Under the pieces are notes generated by a model that saw only the letters and a list, made by a program, of their open reading frames with translations, was not told the origin of the DNA and ran no database searches. A program made the position numbers and the translations under genes. A stretch of DNA of 64,000 nt. Origin: Xiphydria camelus. Its lineage: Eukaryota; Arthropoda; Insecta; Hymenoptera; Xiphydriidae. Shown in pieces: positions 8,301-23,300 of this stretch (the first letter of the stretch is position 1; each line of letters begins with the position of its first letter). The stretch spans positions 29,800,278 through 29,864,277 of the forward strand of contig OY783194.1 in assembly GCA_963678675.1 (NCBI GenBank). Direction: 5' to 3'.

Positions 8301-11300
8301 CAATAGTAATTATAACTACAAATGCCTTTCCATTCTACTACAAAATCAGTAAACGAAAAACATTCAGAGTTTTCATAAAGTCTCTTCAATCTATTTTATA
8401 CCAAGAATAGAACTGCTTGAAATATTTGCCCGTCCTATTGAAATTTAAAAACTGTTGACCTGATTGTAGAAAATTGAAGTCTCCAATAAATTCTACCTTA
8501 TCAACTGATCATGTAAAGTTCAACATAATAACAAAACATACGTAATTGAAATGAACTGGGTCGCTTGATAGCTTATACACATTTGAATATGTTTATACGG
8601 TAAAGTCACGTCTTTAACTGCTTCTCACTGCACTGTTGCGACTATGTTTTTATAATTATAGTGCAACGCTAAAATATGAGACCTGGAATATTACATAAAA
8701 CACTCTTTTATCGAATAAGTCGAGCGAGCTCGTACTCCTTTTCAAAACGATAAAACTAATTTACCACTATCAACTTCACTAATTTGTAGAAAATTATGCA
8801 GGTTCAACTGCAGCTAACCAGGTCATGATACTTATAGGCATTAATGCAATGCGCGCAACAAAACTCCACTCGATACTTCGAAATGATTATACCAATACAT
8901 TCTCGCGGTAATACAATATTCGACGACCTATAAACGGAAATATCGTAACGAGGCGAACGATTTCTCCTTCTGCTTTCGAAATACCCTTGATAGATTAACC
9001 GTTACGCGATAGAATGTGATGCCGTTTAATTTAGCAAAATTACAGAAAGTGAAAAACCAGCACCAATGGCAATGCGTGGGGCCAGCCGAGATGCAATTTA
9101 GTGTGCAAAGGCGACGGACCAGTTCGTAGCCAGATACCAGCAAGAATCCTGGGCTATTGTTTCGATCCCAGAATTACCAGCTGATATTTGACTACGTGAC
9201 CAGATTTGTGTATGTATTTGATTTTTTTTTGTGGATTAGTCACAGTTCACAGCCAAACCGCGATGCTTATCAATTAAATAACTTTACGCTTGTAGATTTT
9301 AAATGGATATCTATTGGAATTCATCGCGGCGTATTTACCCTAAATGTGTGATATTCCCTCGAATTACTATATGTTCTCAAAACGGAATGTCTGTAGAAGC
9401 ATTTCACTTTAGGTGAACGTTAATTACAGATATTATTTCTTTATATATATTATATTTCTCAACTATAATTAAATTAAATTGATATACCGCGAAGAGGTGA
9501 GACAATGGGATTGTTGAACAAAATTGCAGACTGTTTTTTATCTATCATTTACTTCTTCGCTATTAAACAAATATATCTACTTTCGGATTTTATTGCTAAA
9601 TCCAAGAGTAGTTCTTTCCCTATAAGTGAAAATTCTTATTTTCTATATTTCACTGTCCACAGCTGAAGTTGACTACTACCTTTGACATCACGATAGCTAA
9701 ATACTGATTTATATATATATAAAGAACGCGTAATAAAATATTCAAATGTTACGAAATGTCCCTATTTTAAGATAGGTATTAAAGTATTAAAAAAAGCCTT
9801 TCATTTCATGCAATAACCCCATTGTTGCATCCAAAGTATTCTATCATATGTCCATATTTAAATTAAACAGAGCACTTTGTTAATTAAATAAGAAAAAATG
9901 GAAATTGTACGCTTCAGGCTTGGACGTATATCATATTGAAAGTGAATAAGATTATCTGTATTACGTCATATATAGGTATGAGTACAAACCGGTATATACC
10001 ACTTATCAAAAAGAAAAAAAAACAAGAAAAGAGAAAGTCTATCGTAGCAATTGGGAAACAAGGTAAAATACGGAAAGCTTAAATTTTCACGTGAAATATA
10101 GGAAGCGTGAAGCCGTAAATGTTACATGTAATATGTACGAAATATTTATAATCCCTATTAGTAAAATTGTACTGAAAACATGAGATGCCTGATGTGAACG
10201 AAATGATTTTTAGTTTCGAGATGCAAACACTTGTAATTAATAAAAATAATTCGGTTGATAATTAGACACGCGATTTATAATTTGTATAATTATGCTACAA
10301 ACTCCAGTCTCAAATGCAACATTGTGAAAAAAACCGTGAAAAACTTTAAGCGAAAAATGTCATGCAGAGGTAAGAGGATCAAGATGCAGCCAGAGAAAAT
10401 ATCAACAGCATGTTGGAAAGACATACCTTCTTGCGTTAATTGTTCTATTCGTTCGGTTTTCCTTTCGAGTTCATCGCTAAGTCTTGAAGCAGCTTTCAGG
10501 CACTCTTTGGCTTCCGACAATTGATCCTAATCAAAGTAGATTATCATTGACTAATGAATCAATGGAGATATATATTTGATTAGCTTTAGATAGTATTTTT
10601 TGTCGGATATTCAGATTCGATGAAGAGAAAGCACAGAAAAAGATATCGTCCTTCCATCGGGTTATCTTCCAAAACACTCCAATAAAATATACCGCTAATG
10701 AAATGATAGTACCTTCAAATGGGATACTTCGTTCGACCATTCATCTTCTTTCCTCAAAGACTGCTCCAATTGTTGTCGAATCTTTGCAGTAGCTACCTGT
10801 ATATCCTTCTCCTTATCTGTAAAATCACAATGCTTCCCATTAATTCCCGCGATCCTGGATACGCTATAATTACTTGCAGCCTAGTAGAAAAAACTTGAAC
10901 GGTATTTACCACGTTGAAATTGTTCCAGGACTATCTGTAGATTCATCAACGACGCGGTGTGCGATAAAACTTTATCTTCGGCAGCCGATAATTTATTCTG
11001 AATATCGTCTCTCTGTTGTACAATAAGGGCCATCTGCTGTTGCAACGTTTCGACTTGCTGATTCGCTCTTATACTGGCCGAAGTGTAAACGGTCGAGCTA
11101 TTCTTCACCTTTTCCTCGGCTTGGACCAACTTCGCCTCCAACTCCTTTCGACTTTGTTCGGCGAGCAGAGCTTCCTCTGTGTAACTTGCCTCCATTTCAA
11201 CCAAGTGCGTTCTCAGCCTCTCCAACTCCTTCGCCGCATTTGTCCCTTTGTTCTGACTCTCGGTCAATTGATTCTGTAGCATTCTATTGTTGCTCTGTTC

Positions 11301-14300
11301 CTGAATCAAGGCTGCTTCCAAAGCTTTCGACTTCTCGGCCAGAGTAGCCGCTTGGGCTATTTGAATGGAATGCTCCATGATTCCGCATGTTTCTCCATAA
11401 TTGTTCGATTCTTCGAAGTTCTTCAACCTTTGACGAACCACTTGAAGCTCATTTTCGGCCCACAATATCTGCGCTTCCTTTTCCTTAACGACGGTCGCAT
11501 TGGTATCACGTTCCGCGGCGAGTTTCTGAATACTGCCAGCCTGTTCGTTCAGTAATTGTGTCAATCTTTGAATCTCCGCATGGTACTGCAGACTTTCATT
11601 GTGTTTCAGCTGAACGAGCTTCACCAGCTCGTCCCTCTCGTTCTTTATGGACGATAATTCTTTTTCAGTCTCGGCATGTACAGGATCGGAGGTATTTTCC
11701 TTTATACTCTGAATTTCACTGTCTTTTTCTTTAATTAATTGGGATAAGCTTTCGATAGTTTCTCTAGCCATTTCAGCAGCTTCTTGACTGCTTTCGAGCA
11801 AGGATTCATGTTTACGTTGTTCGTCCGCTATTGCCGTCATCAAGCGATTATTATCGGTCTTCAGCGTTGCATTTTCGCGAGCTTTCTCGTCCAAAATTTG
11901 CAAAATCTGTCGCTTCTCCGTATCCACTGCTTGCTCCTGCGATACGTTCACTTTTTCCTTCTCCAATCGCAGAGACTCAAGCTCACTTTCGAGTTCTCGA
12001 CATCTTTCCTCGCTCGATCTCAATCTTTCCTCGATATCTCTAGCAGCTTCTATCTGTTCTTCAAGTTCTTTACAACGCTTATGGGCCTGCGATAACTCGG
12101 TTTCCTTGGATCGAAGATTCACCAAATTATTTTCCGCTCGTTCGAAGTTATCCTCCGCTTCGCGTAATTTTTCTTCCGTGCTTCTCAACTTCTCTTCGAT
12201 GGTCGCGCAATGCTCCTCCTTGGTTCGAAGATCGCCGTTTTCAGATTGAAGTTTCGTCGTCTGTAATTTTAAAGCGGCCAGCTCACTTTCCACTTCAGTA
12301 CGTCTCGCGTCCGCTGCATTCAAATTTTTCAGAATTTCGCTGTTCTCGGATTTGGTCGTCAGATTGGCCTGCTTCAATGTCGCGCACTCCTGTTCGAGTA
12401 AAAGCTTTTCCATACTCAGCAACTCCACTTTATCCAACGACTCGTCCTGAACAACGGTCAATTGATCCAGCAAGGACGTATTTTCCCTGACCAGCCTTTC
12501 GTTATCTTGATTCAGCTTTATCAATTGGCTTTCGTTCAAATCCACCTGACCCAACGCCTGGTCGAGTTCTCTTCTCATATTCAAAATATCGTACTCCAAA
12601 TCGTCTTTATCCCGATTAGCCGCGTCCAATTGTTCCCGGAGATTGTTCAACAACTCGCTGCCTTCGTCCTTCGTGCCCGTCTCTCGTAGCATTAACAACT
12701 CCGCCTCTAGCCGTTCCTTTTCTCGCGCTATAACTTCGATATCCGCTTCAATTTCGTTCTTGCCATCCCGCAGAGCCACGAGTTCGCACTCCAATTGCTT
12801 CCCGCGAGCGATGGAACCCTTCAACTCCCTCCTCGCGTTCTCCAGGTCTAATTTCAGCTCCTCGATCAATTCGTTATTTTCATCCAAACCTTTGCACTTC
12901 TCTAACGACATCCTCAGTTGCTCCTGCGCTTGCCTCTCGGAACTTTCCAACCGATCGATCTCCTTGCGCAGCTCGTTATTCTCGTCCAAAGACGCGTGTA
13001 ACTTCCGACCGGCGTCCTCCATCACGCCCTCCTTGTCCTCGACATTCTTCGAAATCCCGGAGAGCTGCTGCCTCGCGATATCCAGCTGCTGCTTCGTGTT
13101 TCTCAGCTCGGCCTCCAGATTCTCGCGCTGCTTCGACGACGCCTCGGCGCTGCTCACGGCCGCTGCGAGCTCTGAATTCTTCTGGCGCGCAGCGCGATTC
13201 TCCGCGCGAAGTCGCTTCGTCTCCTCGTGCAGCGACTCGATTTCCATCTCCAAGGTCGCCACCCGCTCCTCGCTCGCTTCCGGTATCGAGGGCAAGCTCG
13301 ACTTCAGGTGCTGAATTTGCAGCAGCAACGACTCGATGTTCGTCTGCATGTCGTCCACGTCTTCCTGCAACGCGTCCCTTCTGTCCGCAGTGTACTTGAG
13401 TTCTCGCGAAACTTCGTTGACCTTCCTCTCGAGAACGTCCTTCTTCCACTTCGTCTCGACGTACTGCCTCGCCACCGCTTCACAGATCGACTGGTTCTCG
13501 TTGATCTCGAGGGGAGAATTCTTCAGGATATCCCTTACCTTCCGCTCCAATTCCTCGATTTCGTTGTTGGTCTCTTCGGAGTTTGCTTCCTCTTCGAGCA
13601 CTTCAGTTTGAACGTCTTTATCTCGACTGTCTACTCGCTGCGGTTCGCTCTTTTCCGATCGCTCTACGACGATGTTGTTCGCCTCCACGGCAGCTAGCTT
13701 GGACTCCACCACCTCCAATTTGCCCTGCACTCCGTTGTAGTCCACGTAGAGTTGCTCGTAAGCCTTTTGCAGTGTTTGATGCTTCTTCAGGATCTCTTCC
13801 TTTATGGCGAGTACTTGTTCTGTAATGAGATCAATCGACGGTTCGAAATCGAGGGAAAAACAAGTACGGAGGAATAAGAAAACGACTTATTCGTAGACCT
13901 ACCGATGGATTCTCCATGCTGCTGATCCAATTCCTCCATACCGACGGTCAAGCGCTTGTTCTCTTCCTCGAGCTCGGCGATTTTTCCTCGTAACTCCGCC
14001 TCCCGGTTGCTCGATGTGCCGGTTTTGAAGAGATTCGAGTTCTCGCCCCCGTTCGATATCAGCGATACGGACTCGAAGCCGAGCTCCCTCTGACTTTTGT
14101 CTTTCTCCTCTGTGTCGGACTTGACTTCCTTCGCGGTCATGCTGTATTTTTGGTTCTCGCTCTCGAGGGCTCGCAAGGCGCCGCGTATGAGTTCCAATCG
14201 TTCGGGGGAGCGCAGTTCACCGATTATCGTACGGAAATCGTCGATCAACGAGGCCTCGTCCGATTGCAGTCGTCTTACGTTCCTCTCGGCTTCTCGGCTC

Positions 14301-17300
14301 TGAGTAACGATTACGGGAAAATTTGTTATAAATAAATTCAGAGGGGAAATTAATTATTCCAAAGTGGAAGTTTTATTACTTTTTGTTAGTTATCTAATTG
14401 CGCGTGAAATAATATACGTTTGTACGTATATAGATGAGAATAACATTCGAGAAATTATTTCGGTCAATTATTGTCTCGCGGTGTAATGGGAATTTCGAAT
14501 ATAGACGTGTCACTCACTTTCTCCCCCATCTGTATAATACGATTCATCATATCCTGCTTAGCCCGTAACAACTCCGTCTTTTGATGACTTTCAGTAAATT
14601 CCTCCATCAAGCCTGCGGTCGTGCTCGCCTAAAAAAATGTTTCGTTTAGATAATTATATTCGGCGCGCACTCTCTTAACTATCACGCGGCAATCGCCCTT
14701 GTGTGACGCCGGATACGATGCAACTATAACGACTTATACGACTAATGATAATAAATTTCATAAAAATGCACGCGTTATTGAAACGTAACGAATCCCGTGT
14801 GATCGGTCGCTCCCTTACCTTTTGAGCTTTCTTGAGTTCAGCTTCCAACTCGCGAATCCTCAGGGTGGCTTGTGCCAACTGATCCTGCAGCGCTCTGGCC
14901 TGATTTTGACTCTTGGATTCCCGATTTTTGATTGACGGAGGATCCCAGAAGAACCCTCCCCCTTCGTCATCCTGGCTGTCATCATTCTTCAACAAAAAAT
15001 AAATCGATAACGTATAATTTTGTCCACAAAAGAGATTTCTCGTTCACGCGAAACTAGCAATTTTTAAGGTGAAAATGCCTCGGTCTTCTCATAGTTGGTG
15101 CAATTTTTTGTATTACTTAAAATGCGTTTTACAATCAGCTCCGACAATTACTCTGCATATGAATGCATCTTGTTTCGCGAGATTCTCTTGGCTATTTAAG
15201 CAGAGAAGATGTATTCTCTAGCGGCTTTTTTTAAGGCTCTTGTATAGGATTCGAACGTTAATGACGAAATCATAAACCAACGACGCGTGCGGGAGGGGAT
15301 GAAATCTAATGGCTTTTCGTACGCGAGTAACGGATCGTCTACCGAGCCCAAGACAGGATGGGTACTAGAGAAGCGACCGTGTGATTATAAACTCGGTATT
15401 GTTGCATGCCTTTACATAAGAATCTCGTGTCTCGAACAATGCGCCTGTGCCGCGCATGCACGGCGCCCCGTGCGGCGTTACGCGTGCGCGCGAGCGAAGG
15501 AAAAAACGCTTGTGCAATTCAAATTATAAGCATTCGACATCTCTCAAGGAAGAACCGTACAAAAGAAGTATACGATCGCCGTTGCATCGCTACATAATAC
15601 CTAACGATGCTACATGACTCAGCCTTGCGCGGCGCGGCGAGTCAGTGACGTTTATCTTTTCGAACTTTGACGATATTTATTTCGCTGTGGGAAACTTTGA
15701 CGATCTTCTGTCGTCCTTGAACCTAATTCGGGTTTCAAACAATTTCTTTATCGTAGATTCTTCCGTGTATTTTTCATTTTTCATTTTCGGCGTTTTCGAA
15801 GCTGAAAAACGACATTTTAAAGTGCAGCTACGTCATCGTGTGTTGTAAGTCTACATATTATATAACTCAGCGAATAAATATTTTCTCGGATATTTTCTTT
15901 TTCGTGTGATATTGAATACAGATTACGAATTGAATTTTTGAATTGAATTTTATTGAATTGACTGGCGAAGATGGTAATCTTTGCGCGTCGTTTAATTTAT
16001 GAGAAAAAAATTGATAATAAAAACTGACTAAAAAAATTATTATAGTTTTACAGGAATACACAGAGTTGCGCATTTTAGAGTCGTAGAGAAGATATCGGCA
16101 ACTCTTCAATATTCACGATCCTGCAATTCCCCGTAGGAATTCTACGCGCAAAGTGGGAATGGCAATGTATCAAGGATATGACTTTCCTTTCAGCGAATCG
16201 TACGGAGAGTACTCAGGCTACTTTCTACTCCTGCTTAGATATTTCTTCCCGCAAACTTTACCGAAATTTCACGTAGGTCCTTCGAAAACGTTCTCCGAAG
16301 AAACTTTGAAATGTTCTTTTCCATGAGCCATTTCCAGAAATACTCAAAATATAAAATTTTTTCTCGATATACGCTACCAAAAGATATACCACATCCAAAC
16401 TCGATCATAATATTATCAAGAATAGATCACTCTCGATGTAATCCAAAAATGATCTGAATATTAAGAATTATGATTCTAATGTGGTTTATTTTTTTATCTT
16501 ATTTTAATAATTTCTCCTCGGGTTTTGATCTGCTTTTCATTTTAAAACGAAAGTAATCATTTGAAATCGATTAAATATCAGTTTAAACTTGAAATTAGAT
16601 CAAAATATGATCGAAAGTGGATACAGATGAGATAAAAAATAGACTACATCAAGATCATAATATTCTTCTTCTTCTTCGGATACTTTTTCGAATCAAATCG
16701 AGAACTATCTATTTCCCATCACATTCCGATCTAATTGATATCAAATTTTCTTACTATCGGATCAGACCTTCTTGTTATTTTCCCGCGAGTCTCCCTCTCC
16801 CATTTTGAGACCCCCGACCCCTCATCCGCCGAGGTTATCTCATCCCGAAATCGATCGACGATCGACCGCGATAACGCCGCGCGAGAACCTCCGGAAATGC
16901 TAATCAGCGAGCCGCGCGGAGGGGGGATTTTCGAACTCCCAAGAATTTTAGGTCACTCGCGCCCGCGCGCGACCGTACGATCGCGGCGGCGCGGCTCGCG
17001 ATGATCCCGTGCGATAAGCGAATCGTCGTTGTCGATTGCATCGCGACCGAATAACTCAAGGGGGCATTGTAACGTGCGTCGTGTACGCAGGGACTAAATA
17101 TCCACGTGCGTTATGCAAAGCTCCGGGTGACACTAGCGATCCTCGCCGAAGAACATTGCACACACAGCGGCGCGAGGACGCAAGGATCGTGCGCGTAATA
17201 CGCGACCCGGTCGGCGGAGGAGCGTGCCCCCCCGATGCACGAGCGTGTGCGTCGTGGACCAAAGCGACGACGCTAATGAATATGAAAGGGGGTTTCGTTG

Positions 17301-20300
17301 GGTCAGGTCAAGGAATAATGCATCGTTTGACTTGCATATGCGGACGCGCGACAAAAGACTCGCTCGACAGTGTTCGTTTACCTTCCACACACACGGTTCG
17401 TCTTTTGCTGCGCGCGATGATAGTCCCTCTCAATATATGGGCGGTGGGAGGGTCGAGTCTCGGGAAATATTCGTTTTCGGCTCGTGTGACAGTGCGTACG
17501 GGACGGATGAAGGGTTCAAGGGGAAGGTTCTCGTTCGAAGCGCCTAGCGAAGTTTAGTATCGATTGGGAGGAAAAATACGCCGAGGGGACAATTCATTAA
17601 TAGTTATATAATAAATGTAATTTTAAATACGGCCAATAAATATTTCGTTGGGCTAAGAAAATATATGGTTATTATTGAAATGCTTATTTTATTCAAATAG
17701 TTGCCTCGAAGAATTTAAATCAACTATTTGAATAAAATGAAGATTCGAATAAAATAAAGGTTGAGAGTCTCGGGAAATGTTCATTTTCGGCTCGGGTGAA
17801 AGTACGTATGGGGCGGCTGAAGAGTTTAAGGGGAGGGTTCTGTTTCGATTGAGAGGAAAAATACACCGAGAAGACAGTTTATTAATAGGTAATAAATGCA
17901 ATTTGAAATAAATATTTCGTTGGGCCAAGAAACTATATGTGGTTATTATTAAAATGTTTATTTTATTCAAACGAATGGCTTCAAAGAATTTAATTGTGCT
18001 AAATAAGTATCGTAATGGTTAACGAATATTTCCTTGGTCCAATCAAATGTTTATTTCGTCATATTCAAACAAACATTTATCAGCTATAAATAAACTTTTT
18101 TCTCGGTTTCGGAAAAATAGTGGAGATAATGTGGAGTAATTAGGTGTGTACACTCTGGAGAGACGGACTTGGAGTATTAATATTCCAATGATACGACGTT
18201 TTTTAAAAGTAGAATAACGATATTGCTTTGAATAGTGGTACGTAATTATGCTAATCACATCTTGATAGGTACCTACTACAAACGACTCAAATTTGTCAGC
18301 GTTTTTGCATTGTAAAATCAATTTCAGTTTCTCTCGATTTATCGTGAAACCTAAATAATTATTTCGACCGCTGCGAGATAAGCTCGAGGAACGGAAATGC
18401 AACCAGCGATGGTAATTTTTTGTGAGAATTCCCGTTTTCCCCGCGGGTGATAATTTCACGGGTTAATTTAGTCGAGAAGAGTGTACCTACAATTGTTACA
18501 AATACTCGTTCGAGCGGTTTTTTTATCCACGCTCCGCGGACGTGCTATCGGACTCACGTGCAGAAACGAAGTATAAGCGCGACACAGGTAATGCGCGCGC
18601 GAGTGATAGCGAACGTGGGAAAGGAAGTTCGTATCAAGCGCGCGGTACAACCTGTCGACCGGCCAGCGAGGATCACGCGTTACAACGTCGCTATTATGTT
18701 TACGATGTGTGGTCGTTCGCTACTGTAACGGACGTGTCGTTTGCACATTTGTCATCGTACTTTATAAACGTATACGAAAGAAGTCGTCAATCCCTAGCTA
18801 TCGGATGATATGCGTTTGATAATCCCGAGTTGTCAAGGGGAGACTGCGTCGCAGGTGGCATTGGGTCGTTGCACTTTTAGGGGGCGGAGTACGTTGAACT
18901 TACGATACTCTGGATATCAACGTCGAAGATATTTCAGTTTCTCTCGATTATCGTGAACTTTTTCCACGAACGAGAATGAATAAAATGATTTTTGAATAAT
19001 CTCACGACGAAAATCATTTGCAACGTGATTACATAATATATTCACTAAAAAATTTGATATTTGTTCCAAAAAAAATTATTAATTTTTATGAATTACGAGA
19101 AATACATCTTTTTAATATTCCCGTACGGATTACTAACAAATGTAGTCAAATACGTATGAATAGGACAAAAACTGGACGTTTGATGAAATATATTATATGG
19201 AGAAATAAAAAATATTCAATCGTATAATCAACTTCGCGATGGGTATAACGTCACCCAGCGAAAGAAACGTCCGTTCGTACAGTACATGCATTCGTATGCA
19301 CAGCGCTGCAGTAACTGCAGTGTTTGAAATTGTGACGAGGACGGGAACTATGAGTCCGCCTCTTGCACGTTTCGAATAACGCTCACCGCGAACGCCGTTA
19401 ATGCGTAGAACTGTGCCTATACAATAGCTTCTTGCACAAACGTTCGCCTCTAAAAATTACAAGTAATACAAACTGCACTATAAACGAAGAATCGCTTTGC
19501 GACGTTAAGTCAACGAAAGAATCGCCGCTTTCGTATATCCAAAGGTATATAAACGTATTCACATCGTAGCCTAAAGCGGACGATTTTCACATGTTTCTAC
19601 ATTTCATTAACGCGGGGCTATATCCGGTTCGCGAACACGGACTTACCGTATATCGTCGACTTCGGTGAAAAGTACTCATTTGAAAATTATACGGGATACT
19701 TTAGCCGTTCCAATTCTACGTCAGTCGTGTTACGACGCAGAGTTAAAAATAGTCTACATAAAAGTTGAGTGGTTTGGATCACAGAGCAAAGTAGCACGTC
19801 TAATCTGTCGATGAACGTACGATTTAGGCTCGAGATATCGTCCGAAGCAGAATTATCGTGATAAATTTTTAGATGTTCCTTTTTACTGGCGCGCGACAAA
19901 AGACTACATCAAATTTCTGGAAAGTGACTCGTCTGATCTTTAAAGATACGAATCGGATAATTGTCGCAGACTTTCCGCGTCTTTATAGCGAACAATCGAG
20001 CGACATTGAAGAATCCTTAAAGGTAAACGTGTCATTGAAAGGCGCGCGCACCTTGTACCATTTTCTTATTTCGGTGCTACTTATTACACGCGTGTAATAT
20101 ATGGTTAAGAGGAAATGACCTTTTGAAAGAAAAAAATGATGCGCGTTATTTTATTAAGGTAAAGTCGATTATCTTGGAAACGATTACAGATTTCGAGAAA
20201 AAGTTCAAACGAAATATATTTATCTACATTTTTACTATAAAAAAGCTCCTTTTGACTTTTCTCATATCTGCACCAGGTGACGAAATAATCGCGTTCGAAA

Positions 20301-23300
20301 TTAAAGTGAAAAATCTGGGGTGTTTATCTCGTAAAAACGTAATACTCCTAGTGGATTTAACAAACTAGGGGGTTCGTGAAGTAGATTCTTATCACCCTAC
20401 CAAAAATACGTTCGTTTTGCGCCACAGTAGAAGGATTAACTTCGAATAGAGACCTCATCGATAACGAACCTATTTCGACATAGGTAGCTATAAATCGACC
20501 ATTGGAAAGATTTAATTCCACCTGGAACCTCAATATAATTGCAGCGACTTTACATCGACTCACCTTTTACTTGCGAAATGTCAACCATCGGCACCTGTCT
20601 CTAAAAGTCGACATACATATGCATACGTATGTGTGGTACGTATCGTCTCAGATATTTAAAACTAGATCTAGACATTTCTCAGCGATGATAAGGTGCGGTT
20701 GAGTCGACTTTGCGATGAATCACGCCTCGATCTGTACGACGATCGTGCCTACCTGTTGATTCGAGTGTTCGAGAAGGTTTTACATGGGCGAGAGGAACAT
20801 CTTGTATACGTGTCATCGCTCGGGTGAAAGGTGAAAGGGAGACGATATTTCATGCGGGGAGAGTTCACACTGGCTCTCCGTCTCTGCGTGCCCTTGCACT
20901 TTTCTGTGAGTTTTGATGAAAGAGTGTGAAATTTGTGTACACACGCTCAAATGAACACTTTCGCTTCAGAAATTTTCTCGGATACGAGAGCTACTCTGCT
21001 TCGACAGGGTTTGCGATCGGATGAGGCGAACTAACCATACCTATATCTCGCCATTGGGGGACACGTGCTCACATTGATAAAAAAAAATGTTATGGAAATG
21101 AAACGACAGTTAACACATTTTTATCGAAATCTCCCTTAAGATTTTCCCAAAAAACGAAATCTCTAGAATTGAACTCTCGATCGCCTATCTTATGTATTTT
21201 TCCGCGTAAATTGCGAAAATAACAGATTTATTGAAGAAATCTCAAAAGAATACCGAGATATATATGAATATTTGTAAGAAAAATATATTTTTCGTGCATA
21301 AAATCATCAATATTTTATATTTCCTTTGCAATATCAATATAATAGCCATGCTCCTCGTAATCAATATGAAAAAAAAAACATGTAAGAGGGCGATATCAAG
21401 GGATGTCTATTGATTCTGACAATATGTACTTGTCAACTGGTTAGACATTTCATTAAATTAAACATTCTGTCGGATCGAATAATCGTTCCTTCAATTTTTC
21501 CATCTGTGTACTTTCGAACTTCCACAACGAAACCCAAAAGAACAGATATATGCAATGTGAAGCGTGAAAAACAAGTGGAGAAATCACGCGATCGACGCCG
21601 AGGGTCGCGATGTGAGAAGAATCATTCGGAAGCGAAGAGAAGCCTAGAACTCATCGCCATCAGTGACCGTACTATCCCACATCCCGACGTTGGACGTTTC
21701 TTCCATAAACTCTTTACCAAACACTCGCGAATGAATATCAATTTAGCTGCACGCTCTTTATATGGTCACGCGGTGTCTCGCGTCCACTTTCTACATAAAA
21801 TGAAGGAATCTCCGGTGCCTTCCTCGACGCTAAGAATTATTTACGAGTAAAGAAATCTGCGTAATTGTCAAATGCATGAATTATTCCATCTTGCCATAGA
21901 ACGGGCCTTTTTGAACTTTCGCCTCTATTCGACGCGATGAAAACGTCTCTCTCGCGCCGGACGACGGTCCACCGATCCATAGGATCCTCGTCTTGCAATT
22001 TTGCTGCCCGCGCGGCGGTGCTAGAACGCTTTCCGGTTAAAGAGCGCGCAAGGAAGGCCGATCTTCGTGTAAAGCCGGTCCCAGACAATGCGTGCGTCCG
22101 GCGAATATTCGCCATTCGTGATCCTTCGCGTAGTGTGTGGGAGCTCTACTGCGCCAAGCATTCGGCATTCGCCCGCTATTCGCGGTCTTGTCGGTAAAAC
22201 GACGCGTAGTAAAGGATGACGAAGTAACTTCGGGCTTCTTCGCCTCCACTCCCACATGGTGTGCCCAGTTACGCATAGTTGATTTATTTGCAACCTGAGA
22301 AGGGGTCCAGGCGTCTTGCCCTTAACGAGGCACACCGCCTTGCCGTCGCGACCGGTGCCCCGTCGCGAGGCCTCTGAAATTGGAGAGCGGGATTGAGGCG
22401 CCGCACAATGGGACGAAATCTCGAAAAGCTAGCCAAAACTCGCAAAATGAAGATTTTATTTCGGGGTTTGGTTAGTGACACAGGAAGTCTGAAGCCGGTC
22501 CCAGACAATGCGTGCAGTCGGCTAATATTTGTCATTCGTGATTCTTCGCGTAGTGTGTGGGAGCTCTACTGCGCCAAACATTCGGTATTCGGTCGCTATC
22601 CACGGTCTTGTCGGTAAAACGACGCGTAGTAAAGGACGACGAAGTAACCAAGCACTTTCGTGCGTTGAAATGGGTGTAGAAAAACTTATGAACCCGTGCC
22701 CTTCCATGCGCACCCCAAATGCCTACACCGATATGGGATCCCAAACATGTTGACCACAAAAACAGAAACAAAGTGGCTGATGCCTGGAAGGAGTTGGAAT
22801 CATCATTTTCTAGCAGCAACGTAACTGCCGCAGATTTAAAAAAGAAGAAAGACTCACTAATGGCGATATTCTGTCAGCTTTTAAGTAAGGTCAACCCTTC
22901 GTTGCTCACGTGGGGTGTAGGCTACACCCCAGCCTCCTTTTTTTGCATGCCACGCCTAGAGTTTTTTTTTTCAAGGTTTGCACTTTTAGTACCTTTCGGG
23001 AACATTTCATTAAAGAATTTGGCACCAAAAGCGCAGGACAAAACCGATTTATCTCTTCGACAGAACGCTGCAAAGAGTTAAATAGTGATTTTTAACAGTC
23101 TGTATTAATTCAATATTTAATATTTTTCTATAAAACTTGTTCCAATTTGTTAATTGGTACTTTGTTAATAAAACGAGAGTACGACAACTATCCTCAGTCT
23201 ATTATTTATACTATTTTTTTAATAAAAATCGGCAGGGAGACCTGAGCGTCTGAAAACCGAGACCTCATATACCGAGACTTCGAGTTTTGTTTTCAATTAG

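Noticed and set aside
9120..9170. Possible tRNA on the minus strand (GATCGAAAC near a CCCAG stem)
   Set aside because: No cloverleaf with acceptor, D and anticodon stems can be drawn around it. No tRNA or rRNA was found elsewhere either.
12643..13314. 223-codon plus-strand frame
   Set aside because: Antisense shadow of Gmap exon 7, Ser-rich because the sense strand encodes coiled coil.
12976..13449. 157-codon minus-strand frame
   Set aside because: Out-of-frame shadow of Gmap exon 7; the true frame continues through the whole exon.
17036..17557. 173-codon plus-strand frame
   Set aside because: CpG-rich DNA with long frames on both strands, no domain and no plausible splice borders.
23000..23095. 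Tail of a known transposase after the MADF gene
   Set aside because: The short frame (ending KELNSDF) could be a transposase C-terminus, but I recognise no family motif, so I only mention it within the inserted element.
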